A DNA stretch of 64,000 nt from NCBI RefSeq assembly GCF_023721415.1, contig NZ_JAMQVC010000003.1, forward strand, positions 186,001 to 250,000, given 5' to 3'. The translations under genes were made by a program, and so were the position numbers. Of the stretch, positions 44,308 through 55,000 are shown in pieces. The stretch is from Galbibacter mesophilus (lineage in GTDB: Bacteria; Bacteroidota; Bacteroidia; Flavobacteriales; Flavobacteriaceae). Within the stretch, counting starts at the first letter, position 1, and the number at the start of each line of letters is the position of its first letter. The notes below the pieces were generated by a model that saw only the letters and a program-made list of their open reading frames with translations, searched no databases and had not been told where the DNA came from.

Positions 44308-46227
44308 ATGAAAGGGTTTTTATTAACATTGGTATTTTTAGGATGCTCATTTTCCATGGTTTTATCACAGGAGAAAAAAATGAAAAGAGCAAACAAGGAA
44401 TATAAATCATTGGCTTTTATCGATGCTAATGAGATTTATCTTGATGTTGCCAAAAAAGGGTATCGCTCTGCAGAATTGCTTTCGCGCTTAGGGAATACCT
44501 ATTATTTTAATGCCCGCTATGAAGAAGCTGAAAAATGGTACTCTGAATTAATTAAAGGCTATCCAGATAGTTACGAGAACATTTATCTCTTGCGATACGC
44601 ACAATCTTTAAAAGCTTCTGGTAAAAATGAAGAAGCCGCTTCCTATTACAATCAATATCGGGAAAGACTTGGTGAAACTTCCAAAGAAATTAAAACAGCA
44701 GCCGATTATAGAGCTATTATCGAAGAAAATTCAGGAAGGTATACCATGGAATCTTGGAGCGGTAATTCTAAAGGTATCGATTTTGGAAGTTCGGTTCATG
44801 ATGGAAAATTATATTTTGCTTCCACTAGGGATACAGGGACGGTTTTGAAGAAGACGAATAGTTGGGACGGACTGCCATTTTTGGATATATACTCGGCTTC
44901 CATTTCAGAAGGAAAAATCGAAAAAATTCAGGGAGAAGTTAATAGCAGTTTGCATGAAAATTCAGCAGTAATTACCAAGGATGGCAAAACGATGTATTTC
45001 ACCCGTACCGATAAGAAGAAAGATAGAAAAAAAGGCAAGGATGAATTGCAGCAACTAAAGATTTACAGGGCAAAGAATATAGATGGCGAATGGAAAGAAA
45101 TTGAAGATCTTTCTATCAATGGGGAAAATTTCTCAACGGCCCATCCGGCTTTGAGTCCGTCGGAAGATAAATTATATTTTACGTCCAACCGACCGGAATC
45201 CATAGGCGCCACCGATATTTTTATGGCTGCCATTAATCCGGACGGAAGTATGGGTAGAGTAGAGAATCTTGGAGCAACGATAAATACCAAAGGAAGGGAG
45301 TCTTTTCCTTTTGTGTCAGAAAGAAATGAACTCTATTTTTCTTCCGATGGTCATTTTGGTTTGGGCGGCTACGATGTTTTTTATTCAAAAATTACTTCAA
45401 ACGGATTTTTACCGCTTATCAATGTAGGCAAGCCGGTAAATTCTGAAACCGATGATTTTGCCTTTTTTATAAACACAGATACCAAAAAAGGATATTTTAG
45501 TTCCAATAGACCTGGTGGAAAAGGCTACGACGACATTTACTCTTTCGTGGAGAATAAAGATATTTTAGAATTATTTATAATTGAAGCTTCAGGAACAGTG
45601 TATGATAAGGCCACCGGAGAAACTATAGGGGGAGCTACAGTAAGTGTTTTGGATACCGATTTGAATGTACAAAAACAAGTGACGACCGACGCCAATGGGG
45701 AATATACGATGGAAATAGATAACCGTTTGGCAAATACCATAAGGGCAAGTAAAGAAAATTATGATACCGAAGAAGCAATAGTAGAAAATCTAGGGACAAA
45801 GGTTACCAATGATTTCTACCTAGAACGAAATGCTTTTGATGTATTGCCAGGCGATGATCTTGCAAAAATGCTAGGCATTGAAACTATTTATTTTGATTTT
45901 GATGAATCTAAAATCCGACCTGATGCTGAGGTAGAATTGCAGAAAATCGTAACGGTATTGAATAAATATCCAAGGTTAACGATAGATGTGCGTTCGCATA
46001 CCGATAGTCGTGGGAACGATGGTTACAACAAAGAACTTTCCAACAGACGTGCTGAAGCTACTAAAAAATATATCATTGAAAAAGGAATATCCGCCAATCG
46101 TGTGTCGGGGAGGGGATACGGCGAAACCGAACTTTTAAATAATTGCGGGAATAACAGCAATTGTTCCGCCGATCAGCATCAACTCAACCGCCGAAGTGAA
46201 TTTATTGTAAACCAGTTGGGGGAGTAG
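44308..46227 (+). CDS. OmpA family protein with TPR, PD40 and regulatory domains (PorE-like)
   Basis: A 639-residue protein. After a signal peptide (FLLTLVFLGCSFSMVLSQ) come TPR-like helices (about 30-140, with LLSRLGNTYYFNARYEEAEKWY), five or more PD40/WD40-like beta-propeller pieces (about 165-420, with KLYFASTRD, PSEDKLYFTSNRP and GYFSSNRPGGKGYDDIY), a CarboxypepD_reg-like module (about 430-505) and an OmpA domain (about 530-639). The last carries the peptidoglycan-binding region DVRSHTDSRGNDGYNKELSNRR. The domain order is that of PorE, which anchors the type IX machinery to the cell wall. Its 3' end overlaps the convergent rhamnosidase gene by 26 bp. Confidence 0.94.
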   Translation: MKGFLLTLVFLGCSFSMVLSQEKKMKRANKEYKSLAFIDANEIYLDVAKKGYRSAELLSRLGNTYYFNARYEEAEKWYSELIKGYPDSYENIYLLRYAQSLKASGKNEEAASYYNQYRERLGETSKEIKTAADYRAIIEENSGRYTMESWSGNSKGIDFGSSVHDGKLYFASTRDTGTVLKKTNSWDGLPFLDIYSASISEGKIEKIQGEVNSSLHENSAVITKDGKTMYFTRTDKKKDRKKGKDELQQLKIYRAKNIDGEWKEIEDLSINGENFSTAHPALSPSEDKLYFTSNRPESIGATDIFMAAINPDGSMGRVENLGATINTKGRESFPFVSERNELYFSSDGHFGLGGYDVFYSKITSNGFLPLINVGKPVNSETDDFAFFINTDTKKGYFSSNRPGGKGYDDIYSFVENKDILELFIIEASGTVYDKATGETIGGATVSVLDTDLNVQKQVTTDANGEYTMEIDNRLANTIRASKENYDTEEAIVENLGTKVTNDFYLERNAFDVLPGDDLAKMLGIETIYFDFDESKIRPDAEVELQKIVTVLNKYPRLTIDVRSHTDSRGNDGYNKELSNRRAEATKKYIIEKGISANRVSGRGYGETELLNNCGNNSNCSADQHQLNRRSEFIVNQLGE

Positions 46228-49048
46228 GGGTACATAATTTGTACTTTACAAATGTATCCATTTTCTTGTTTGTAGATTGAAATTTAATCACTCCTTTTTG
46301 TTTTTGTAATGCTATTTCATGAAAACCAGAAGTCAATATTACTTCGTTCCAATTTTCACACTCTATTGATGAAGGGAGAAGTGGTTTTATGATTTTAAAA
46401 CTTTTGGGAAGTTTTACTTTTGCTTTACAATTAGTGGGAATTGTAATAGTGAGGTCTGTTGCATTACCACTTTTTTCCCAATGAACAGAAACAGTACCTT
46501 TTAGAGATTTATATGAAGTTTTTGCCCATTGTAATTCAGTATCGAGACCAGGAGTAATATTGAAATCTGTTTTCGTGGTAAAATGGGGTGAAATTCCTCC
46601 TAAATAATAGTACAAATAGAATCCAATATTACTGGCAAATGGATGATGGGAAGTGCCGTAACCTTCAGAATTTAGGTTCTCTCCCATTGTACTTTTGTCA
46701 TCATGTACGAAATGAAGCCATCCTGGACTTTTTTCCTGTATTAGCATTTTATAGATTATATCTCGATGACCATTTTCAGATAAATATTTTAGAAGTGGAA
46801 TAACTCCTACAAAACCAACAGAAGTATGATAATCGTTTGATTCTATGGCTTCCAATAGTCTTTTCTCAACCTGATTTTCTACATTCTTTGGAACAAGGTC
46901 CAGAAATAAAGGAAGTGCCTGTGCAGTTTGACTATTTTTGGCATACCAACCTGTTTTTTGATCTAAAAAGTTTTTATTGAAAGAATTTTTTATTCTATTA
47001 GCATGATTTTTATAGCTATTGTAGATTTCCGGCTTTCCTAAAATCTCAGCATGTTTTGCAACTATATTGCATAAGTAAAATGAGGCTGCGGTAGAAGTTT
47101 GCTCTACAGGAGTTAATCCAGGACCCCACCCTTTTTGATTATGTTTTAGGTCCAACCAATCACCTAAAGACCAATATACGATATCATTTTTTGCTGTAGA
47201 GCGCACGAAATCAGAGTATTTTTTTATAGCTTCAAAACTGTTTTCTATTATCGTAGTGTCTCCAGTGAATCGAAATAGTTCTTCAGCTACAAATGCGATT
47301 GTTCCTCCCCACCACGGATCGTCATAGCGAATTATGGTGTCATTGCCTTTTTCGGTTTTCTCTAAAAGTCCCCAGCCATTGGTGGGTACAATAGGAGGAA
47401 TATGCCCATTTTCTTCTTGGGAATCTATCAAATCTTGTAGATATTTTTTATAAGTATTAATAGCATTAAAATTCATAAGGTAGGACTCCATTGTTACCAT
47501 TCCGGCGTCAAAGGTCCAACCCATCTTTTCACGGGTAGGTTCTTCACCTGGCATACTATGTACACTGTTTAGTAAAGTTCTGCGAACGGCGGAATTCAAC
47601 TCATTTAACCGTTCATTGGATGACTCAAATGTTCCAATACTTTTTAGATCTGTGTGGACGGAAAGAGCTTCTATATTTTTAATACTGTCCTTGGGTGCTC
47701 CAGTTATTTGGACATACCGAAAACCGTGGTAGGTAAATCTAGGTTTAAAAATATCTGATTTCTTTCCGCTTAAGATTAATTTGCCATGTTGAAACCTGCC
47801 CCAAGTATGTCCGGAACTGTTTTTAATGTTCAAAGTGCTATCTTTGCGGAGTATTTCATTAAACTGAATGTTAACGAGCTTCCCCTTGGAACCAGAAATT
47901 TTAATTTTGGCATATCCCGTGATATTTTCACCAAAATCAAATATTGTTGTGTCTTTTCCTACTTGCCAAGAATTAATTGGAGAGAAGCGTTTTGTTTCCC
48001 GCAGTGGTGGCATATATTGATACGTAATTTTACCAATAGGAGACGGAACCGTTTTTACATGAGCCCAATTTTTGGTGTTAAAGTCGTTCATAGTCCAATT
48101 GCTAAAATCAATTCTAGCGTCAATAGTTTCTCCGCCACGAATACTATTGTAAACTATTGGACCATAACTCCATTTCCATGACTCATCAGATACTATTTTT
48201 TTAATGGAGCCATCGTTGTATTCTAAATGCAATTCAAAAAGTAATTTTGGTGGTGTTTTCCAGTTGGATTTTTCCATTTGAAAAAGATCTCGCTCTTGAT
48301 GGTTGTAAAATCCATTTCCAAGAATAACTCCAATAATATTTTTGTTAATTTTAATAGAGTGGGTAACATCGAATGCATTGTATTTTATTTTTTTTTGATA
48401 ATCCGTGAAAACAGGATTCAAAACATGATTTTCAATACGTGCACCATTGAGAAACATTTCATAATATCCCAATCCAGAAATATAGGCTGTAGCTTTTTTT
48501 ATTTGCCTTGTAACAAATTCTTTTTGAAGATAAACGGCAGAAGTATCTTCTGATGTAAATGGTCTGCTATCGTCATATTTGGAAAATGGCTCTCTTTTAT
48601 TGGAAACATTACAAAATTTGTTCGAAATCCAATTCCCTTTCCAGTCGTCTTCAGATAACATTCCAGTTTGAAAAAAGGAGGTCTTACTGAAGATTGCAGC
48701 TTCCTTTTTATTCCTCCATACTTTGACTTTCCAATAATATTTTTCATTGGATTTAAGTGGTTTTCCTTGATATTTGACGTTTAAGGTATTGGAAGAAGTT
48801 TTTTTTCCACTATCCCAAACTAAAGAGTTTTTCCAATTCAGAGAATTTGTGCTCACAAGAATTTGATAAGCATATTGATAAGTATTGTTTTCTGAAGCTT
48901 TTAATTTCCAACTAAATTTTGGCTGTGGTTTATCAATACCTATTGGATTTTTAAGATACTCTGTTGTTAAATCATAAATCTTAATGGTTTGCTCGTTATA
49001 AGAGCAACCAATATATAGGAGCATGAGTAAAATAATGCATAATCTCAT
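46202..49048 (-). CDS. GH78 alpha-L-rhamnosidase, lipoprotein
   Basis: A 948-residue lipoprotein (signal CIILLMLLYIGCSY, Cys15). It has the GH78 N-terminal domains (about 130-470, with SGLGYYEMFLNGARIENHVL and IRGGETIDARIDFSNW) and the (alpha/alpha)6 barrel with MPGEEPTREKMGWTFDAG, where Glu507 is the probable general acid; the C-terminal catalytic region has NSEGYGTSHHPFASNIG. It removes terminal alpha-L-rhamnose, probably in the periplasm. Its ATG overlaps the stop of the upstream sulfatase (ATGA), so the two are coupled. The end overlaps ompA; the final seven or eight residues are read antisense through it. Confidence 0.9.
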   Translation of the reverse strand: MRLCIILLMLLYIGCSYNEQTIKIYDLTTEYLKNPIGIDKPQPKFSWKLKASENNTYQYAYQILVSTNSLNWKNSLVWDSGKKTSSNTLNVKYQGKPLKSNEKYYWKVKVWRNKKEAAIFSKTSFFQTGMLSEDDWKGNWISNKFCNVSNKREPFSKYDDSRPFTSEDTSAVYLQKEFVTRQIKKATAYISGLGYYEMFLNGARIENHVLNPVFTDYQKKIKYNAFDVTHSIKINKNIIGVILGNGFYNHQERDLFQMEKSNWKTPPKLLFELHLEYNDGSIKKIVSDESWKWSYGPIVYNSIRGGETIDARIDFSNWTMNDFNTKNWAHVKTVPSPIGKITYQYMPPLRETKRFSPINSWQVGKDTTIFDFGENITGYAKIKISGSKGKLVNIQFNEILRKDSTLNIKNSSGHTWGRFQHGKLILSGKKSDIFKPRFTYHGFRYVQITGAPKDSIKNIEALSVHTDLKSIGTFESSNERLNELNSAVRRTLLNSVHSMPGEEPTREKMGWTFDAGMVTMESYLMNFNAINTYKKYLQDLIDSQEENGHIPPIVPTNGWGLLEKTEKGNDTIIRYDDPWWGGTIAFVAEELFRFTGDTTIIENSFEAIKKYSDFVRSTAKNDIVYWSLGDWLDLKHNQKGWGPGLTPVEQTSTAASFYLCNIVAKHAEILGKPEIYNSYKNHANRIKNSFNKNFLDQKTGWYAKNSQTAQALPLFLDLVPKNVENQVEKRLLEAIESNDYHTSVGFVGVIPLLKYLSENGHRDIIYKMLIQEKSPGWLHFVHDDKSTMGENLNSEGYGTSHHPFASNIGFYLYYYLGGISPHFTTKTDFNITPGLDTELQWAKTSYKSLKGTVSVHWEKSGNATDLTITIPTNCKAKVKLPKSFKIIKPLLPSSIECENWNEVILTSGFHEIALQKQKGVIKFQSTNKKMDTFVKYKLCTPTPPTGLQ

Positions 49049-50460
49049 TTTGAAGCATTGATTTTTAGTTTTGCCATTTTGCGCTTTAGTTTCCTTTTTA
49101 AATCGATGAATTTATTGTTATTGGCAAGGTTGTTAGTTTCGTTCGGATCTTCATTTAATTTATAAAGTTCTTCGAAAACGACAGAGGCTGTATCACGATT
49201 TTTGAAATAGAGCATATATTTAGTATTGCCATCCACTATACCTTCTGTGCTTGGAATATAGTATGCGGGCGAAGATTGCCATAGGTGCTCATAAAAGAAT
49301 TCTTTTCGCCAGGAAATATTAGGATTTTCAATGAGCTCTCGTAGGTCTTTACCCTGCATATCTTTTGGGGCTTCAATTCCTGCAAATCCAAGGATGGTAG
49401 GAGCGATATCTATGTTTAGGGCCATTTTACTAATAATTTTACTCCTAAAATTTTGGTTTTCTGGATGATATATTATTAGTGGGACTCGTATGGAAGGATC
49501 GCTGCCGTACCATTTTCCAGCAAAGCCATATTCCCCAAGGTAGAAGCCGTTATCACTGGAAAAAATTATAATGGTATTTTTATCTTGTCCATTTTCTTTA
49601 AGTGATTTCAGGATGTTTCCAATTGCCGTGTCTATGCCATAAATTAACTCATAATATTTTTTTATGTTTTCCTGCTGCATTTCAGCCGTTTTGAAACGGT
49701 CCTCCCAGCGGTTTCTGGCTACATTGTTTTTTGTGAAGTTATCTGGAAAGTGATTGAAAAATTCCTGTTTTGATGTTTCTGGAACCGCTAATTTAGCATC
49801 TTTGAATAGGTTAGTATATGACTCGTCTGGAAGAAAGTACCCTGGGTCTCCCTCTACATGTGGAGCTTTAAAACTAACAGATAGACAGAATGGTTTGTTT
49901 GAACCTATTTGAGAATTTAAAAAAGTTATGGCTTGCCCTTCTATTTTTTTTGTTAAATGGATTGAATCACCTTTTTCATTGATTTGTTTAAATGATCCCT
50001 GCCCGGCAAACCCTTTCCAATAATCAAACTCTTCTTTTGGTAGTGCATGTCCAACACCATATTTACCAATAAATCCGGTAGTATAACCATTTTGACGTAA
50101 AATTAGCGGATAGGTGTTCTCAAGCTGTTCTTTTGAAAAATTCTTTTGAAACCCCCAAATTTTATGCTTTCTAGCATATTGTCCTGTTAAGATACTGGCT
50201 CTGCTTACTGCACATATAGAAGTGGTTACATAGGCATTCTTAAAGTAGGTTCCCTCCTTGGCCAACCTGTCAATGTTAGGTGTTTGGACATCTTCGTTTT
50301 CAGCAAAACCAATAGCATCTGCCCGTTGATCATCAGAAAGTAAAAAAATAATGTTAGGTCTTTTTTTTACTTCTAAAGATTGTTCTTTTTTTGGAGACCT
50401 TGAACAAGAAATAAATGCAATAGCTAAAATTAATAAAAATAATTTTTGAGTTTTTTTCAT
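49045..50460 (-). CDS. type I sulfatase, lipoprotein
   Basis: From the ATG at 50460 it has 471 residues; the upstream 22 residues of the frame are Phe/Leu-rich text before the real lipoprotein signal KKTQKLFLLILAIAFISC. The metal site is FLLSDDQ (Asp43 and Asp44), and the formylglycine site is ICAVSRASILTGQ, with Cys83 converted to formylglycine; the usual Pro of CxPSR is Val, as in some S1 subfamilies. The C-terminal half contains FSSDNGFYLGEYGFAGKWY. It removes sulfate ester from a carbohydrate before or after rhamnosidase action. It needs an anaerobic sulfatase-maturating enzyme, which is not in this window. Confidence 0.92.
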   Translation of the reverse strand: MKKTQKLFLLILAIAFISCSRSPKKEQSLEVKKRPNIIFLLSDDQRADAIGFAENEDVQTPNIDRLAKEGTYFKNAYVTTSICAVSRASILTGQYARKHKIWGFQKNFSKEQLENTYPLILRQNGYTTGFIGKYGVGHALPKEEFDYWKGFAGQGSFKQINEKGDSIHLTKKIEGQAITFLNSQIGSNKPFCLSVSFKAPHVEGDPGYFLPDESYTNLFKDAKLAVPETSKQEFFNHFPDNFTKNNVARNRWEDRFKTAEMQQENIKKYYELIYGIDTAIGNILKSLKENGQDKNTIIIFSSDNGFYLGEYGFAGKWYGSDPSIRVPLIIYHPENQNFRSKIISKMALNIDIAPTILGFAGIEAPKDMQGKDLRELIENPNISWRKEFFYEHLWQSSPAYYIPSTEGIVDGNTKYMLYFKNRDTASVVFEELYKLNEDPNETNNLANNNKFIDLKRKLKRKMAKLKINASK

Positions 50461-50473
50461 AATATGAAAATTA

Positions 50474-50533
50474 AAAGGGGATGTCAAAAAATCCAGCATC
50501 ATTATTAGTTGCTGCTTTGCCAACATCCCCTTT
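50474..50533 (-). terminator. intercistronic hairpin after SusD
   Basis: AAAGGGGATGT (50474-50484) pairs perfectly with ACATCCCCTTT (50523-50533), an 11-bp stem with a 38-nt loop. On the minus strand it lies about 25 bp past the SusD stop, followed by a moderately T-rich stretch. It could reduce transcription into the sulfatase and rhamnosidase genes and keep SusC/SusD levels higher. Confidence 0.6.
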
Positions 50534-50558
50534 AAGTTATTTCAGTTTATAGGGATAT

Positions 50559-52028
50559 TTACCACCCAGCATTTTGCTCATATCCAAATTGTTGTACTTG
50601 GTTGAAAGGGATAGCCAATAATGTTCGTATATTTTCGTATTCCAATCCTTGCGTTAAATGCGGTTTTAGAGCCAAAAGATCGTCTCCATGAGCCTTCATA
50701 GTTTCAACGGCCTTTCCAGTTCTAACCAAATCAAACCATCGATGATTTTCAAAGGCCAGCTCAAGACGTCTTTCAATAGCAATTTTCTCTAAAGCTTCTT
50801 CTTTGGAAGTAGCATCAACCGTCTCCGTAAGACCTGTGCGAGGTCTAATCTCATTGTTAACGATGTTTAAACCACTAGTAATGTCGCCAGTTTCCACTAA
50901 ACATTCTGCTAACATTAATCTAGCATCGGCATAGCGAAATACAGGATAGTTAATATCTTGTTGCCCTGGAGCTAATGGTAAATAATAATATTTGTTAATA
51001 TAAGGTTCGCTCGCATCACCTTCACCATAGAAAGCAATGTTTACACTAAACCTAGCATCTTCTTCTGAATATAGATTTATTAAATCCTGTGTTGGTTGAT
51101 TTAAACCTGCTCTACCACTTGCAGTACCAAATATAACCAAATCGCTACCGGAGTTAAACGGCACGAAAGAAGTTAAGAAGTTAGATGGTTGCCCTTGATC
51201 AAAAGAATATTGAAGTTCAAAAACAGACTCAGCACTATTCTTATTGGATGGGTCAAAATTTTGTTTGTAATCAGCTAAAATTTGATATCCTAATGTTTCC
51301 ATTTGCCTAAGTGGCGCAATTGCTTCAGAAAACTGCTGATCCTCCATCAAAATCTTAGCTTTTAACATTAAAGCAGTGCCCTGTGTTACACGACCTTCAT
51401 CTGAAGGAGACCATGATTTAGGTAAAAAACTTATGGCTCTTTCAAGATCTTCCATAATTGCTGCGTGTATTTCGGCTTTATCCACACGGGTGGTAAATTC
51501 ATCATTCACGGCGTTTTCTGGCGAAGAAGCTACTGAAGTAACAAATGGAACCGCGCCAAAATTACGGGTTAGGTTAAAATAGGCCCATGTTCTAAAGAAT
51601 AAGGCTTCTCCAAGCCTTGCATCTTTTAAAGCAGAATCATTAAAATCTACCTCGGGAATGTTGTTTATGATATTATTTGCATCTAACACAACGCCATACC
51701 AACCATTCCATAGCTGGGAAATATTACCATTGTCAGCACTCATTGTAAACTCATCGTTTTCTTCCAACCGTGCTCCCCCGCGGTCGGCCTCATTCCTTTG
51801 GTACGATGTATTATCAGAACGGAACTCTCCAAACTTCCATTGGTTTGAGTAAATTCCACGGTGGGAAGTATAGATAGCGGTTACACCTTCATTAATTTGT
51901 TTTTCAGTATTGAAAAAACTTAAAGCAGTATTGGAATTAGAAGGTTCCAAGGTTAAAAAATCGTCTGTATTACAACTCGAAGTTAAAATACCTAAAGTTA
52001 AAACTGTATATATTATACTTTTTTTCAT
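50559..52028 (-). CDS. SusD/RagB family glycan-binding lipoprotein
   Basis: A 489-residue surface lipoprotein with the signal MKKSIIYTVLTLGILTSSC (Cys19) and mature start NTDDFLTLEPSNSNTAL. The helical SusD fold shows RTWAYFNLTRNFGAVPFVT, ARLMLAECLVETGDITSGL and the C-terminal RRLELAFENHRWFDLVRTGKA and LLAIPFNQVQQFGY. It caps the partner SusC porin and binds oligosaccharides on the outer face. It follows SusC by 10 bp. The segment RLEENDEFT and similar surface loops do not reveal the ligand. Confidence 0.96.
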   Translation of the reverse strand: MKKSIIYTVLTLGILTSSCNTDDFLTLEPSNSNTALSFFNTEKQINEGVTAIYTSHRGIYSNQWKFGEFRSDNTSYQRNEADRGGARLEENDEFTMSADNGNISQLWNGWYGVVLDANNIINNIPEVDFNDSALKDARLGEALFFRTWAYFNLTRNFGAVPFVTSVASSPENAVNDEFTTRVDKAEIHAAIMEDLERAISFLPKSWSPSDEGRVTQGTALMLKAKILMEDQQFSEAIAPLRQMETLGYQILADYKQNFDPSNKNSAESVFELQYSFDQGQPSNFLTSFVPFNSGSDLVIFGTASGRAGLNQPTQDLINLYSEEDARFSVNIAFYGEGDASEPYINKYYYLPLAPGQQDINYPVFRYADARLMLAECLVETGDITSGLNIVNNEIRPRTGLTETVDATSKEEALEKIAIERRLELAFENHRWFDLVRTGKAVETMKAHGDDLLALKPHLTQGLEYENIRTLLAIPFNQVQQFGYEQNAGW

Positions 52029-52038
52029 AGTATTTCTT

Positions 52039-55000
52039 TTAAAATGTTAAATTCAATCCAACAGTAAGTGTTACCGAATTCGGGTAGCTTCCTTCATTTA
52101 CACCTCTAACCAAGTTGTCTGATGTTTTTTGGACTTCTGGGCTTCCAAAGTCATATTTAGAAAATACAAAAGGATTTTGAATACTTGTGTATATTCTTGC
52201 TCTTGAGATAAATTCATTAAAGACATCTCCAGAAATATTATACCCTAAGGTAATGTTCTTTACCCACAAATAATCTGCGTCTTTTATGTGGTAAGAATTT
52301 GGTGATCTCCAATACTTTGTAGTATTTTGTTTTGTTGTAGGGATGGAAATACTATTTAAAGGGGTTTCTGGTCTTGCTTCTATGACAGCCCCGTTTGGTA
52401 AATTTGGTGTAGCAGGGATAACGATATCTTGTTCAACTCCTGGTCTATACCTATCTGTCAGTACAGCCCGATCTACATTAAACTGTCCGTCTAGATTATG
52501 CATTTGCTGACTTCTTTGATCGTAAATTTGGAAACCCGTTGCACCATTTAGCAAAATAGAAAGATCGAAATTTTTGTATGCAAAATTGTGACGCATACCG
52601 TAAGTAAATTCGGGATTGGGATCGCCAAGATCTACATAATCCTCTTGGCTAAATTCGATGATACCATCACCATCGCCATCTTGAATTTTAGGAGCTCCCA
52701 CAACAGCTTCTGGGTACTTTGGAACATCTGGATTGTCAAGGTCTTCTTGGGAATAAAATCCAGTAACATTATAACCTCTAAAAATTCCAATAGGATCTCC
52801 TTCCCTAATCACGGCAAAACTTGTTCCATTTCCTGCGGTACCAATGAAAATTTCATCATCTGGCAAGTCTATAGCCTCGTTTTTGTTGGTACTAACATTT
52901 ACGTTAAAGTTATAGCTAAATCCACTTTCAGTATTTACTAAATTAACAGTGCTCAGTGCCAATTCAAAACCTTTATTTGAAATGCTACCAACATTATCAA
53001 TGATCCCTCCTAGACCGGTAGAAGTAGGAATGGGTGTATTTCCAAGAAAACCAACTGAAGAGATATCGTAATAATTAAGTTCAAGATTAAACTTATTAAA
53101 CAATCCAATATTAAGACCTAAGTTTAATTCCTCACTTTGTTCCCAAGTAAGCGCCGTGTTTGGTAAGGCGTTTAATCCATAACCTGGGAATAATGCTCCT
53201 CCAAAAATGTAATTCTGACTTCCAATATTACCTTGGTATTGGAAGTTTTTAACATTGGCGTCATTACCGGATATACCATAACCTCCTTCAATTCTTAAGT
53301 TAGAGATGGTGTTTTTAATAGGATCCCAAAAAGCCTCTTCGGAGATTCTCCACGCAAGATTAAAGGCATAAAAATCACCCCATCTGTTTTCAGAACTAAA
53401 TCGGGATGATGCATCCAGCCTATAACTGCCTCCAATATAATATTTGTTGTCGTAGTCGTATGAAACCCGTCCTAAAAAGCTTAACCTATTTAGTTCACTG
53501 TCACCATAACCTCCAGTAAAGTTACTAACATTTCCAGGATCTGTGTTGCCAAAATTGGGGTATATAAACTCTTCATCTATAAAGTCTACTGCATTTAAAG
53601 AAGAAAATTCACCCGAACGTCTTTCAATAGAGGATACTAATGTGGCTTCTAAGTCATGTTTTTCAGCAAAGGTATTTGTATAGGTTAACTGATTATCAAA
53701 AATAAAATTTGATGTTTCTTCCATTCCCACACTTGATGAACTGTTTTCTCTACCTGTCACAGGTGGTGTTAAGCCATCTGGCGGTAGTTCTTTAGGAGTG
53801 TAGTTAAATGTTCTTCTGTATCGGTAATTAAGGTACCCCGACGTCTTGAAGACTAAATTTTCCATTGGCTTTATTTCAATAAAAGATGCAATATTGAAAG
53901 TGTTAGTTTTACTTTCTTGATCTCTAAAGCGTATAGAAGCCAATGGAGATCTTGCCCAAAATAATCCTGAACCAAAAGGAACTGGATTTCCATCGAAGTC
54001 TTGTCGTGATAGAATCCCAAAAGTAGAGGGATTAATGTTTCCATTCTCATCGTACACGGAAGCCGTTGGATCTACCCACATACTTGCATTTACTGCGGAA
54101 TAAGCACTGTAGCCTCCAGAATTTGGATCGGTGTCTGCGCTTTGGTTGGTTACAAAGCTAGGCGCAATGTTCATCCCTACCTTAAGCCAGTCTGTTACAT
54201 CTGATTCTACGTTTGCTCTTAGTGTAATACGTTTTAATTTTGTTCCAACTACAACACCTTCCTGCTCCCTGAAACCACCAGATAGGCTATATACTATTTT
54301 TTCAGAGCCCCCTTGAGCAGATAAATAATAATCCTGTGTGACAGCAGTTCGTGTAATTTCATCGAACCAGTTAGTTCCCTTGGCAAGGTCGGTGTCGTTT
54401 TGTGCCTTAGATATGAAATCTTGCAACCTGGTATAGTGAGCTTGCTCTAAGCCACCCCAGCCACCATTGAAAATATATCTATCATCTAATCTTTCCTTTT
54501 GGAAAGTAGCCAATTCTAAAGCATTCAGGTTATTGGGTTTATCAAAATCTTGAACCCAATCCAAGGAAGTATAGCTATTAAAGTTAAACGTTGTTTTACC
54601 TTTTTCTCCTTGCTTGGTTGTAATTATTACTACTCCATTGGATCCTCTATTTCCGTAGATTGCTTTAGCATTGGCATCTCTAAGGATTGAAATATTTTCA
54701 ATATCTTCTGGATTCACATAGTTTAATAGAAAGTTGTCACTACTATTGGTAACGTTTGTCAATGGAATTCCATCAATTACATACAAAGGAGCATTGTTAC
54801 CCAATGAACTAATACCTCTAATAAGTATTTGAGGTCCTGCACCAGGATTACCGGTTTGTCTAAATTGTACTCCAGGAACTTGGGCTACAAGAGCTTGATC
54901 TACTGAAGTTAAAGGTAAATCTTCAATGTCTTTGGCCCCAAGCTGGGTTACAGAACCTACAAGATCTCTTTTGTTTTGTGTGCCATAACCTATAACTACC

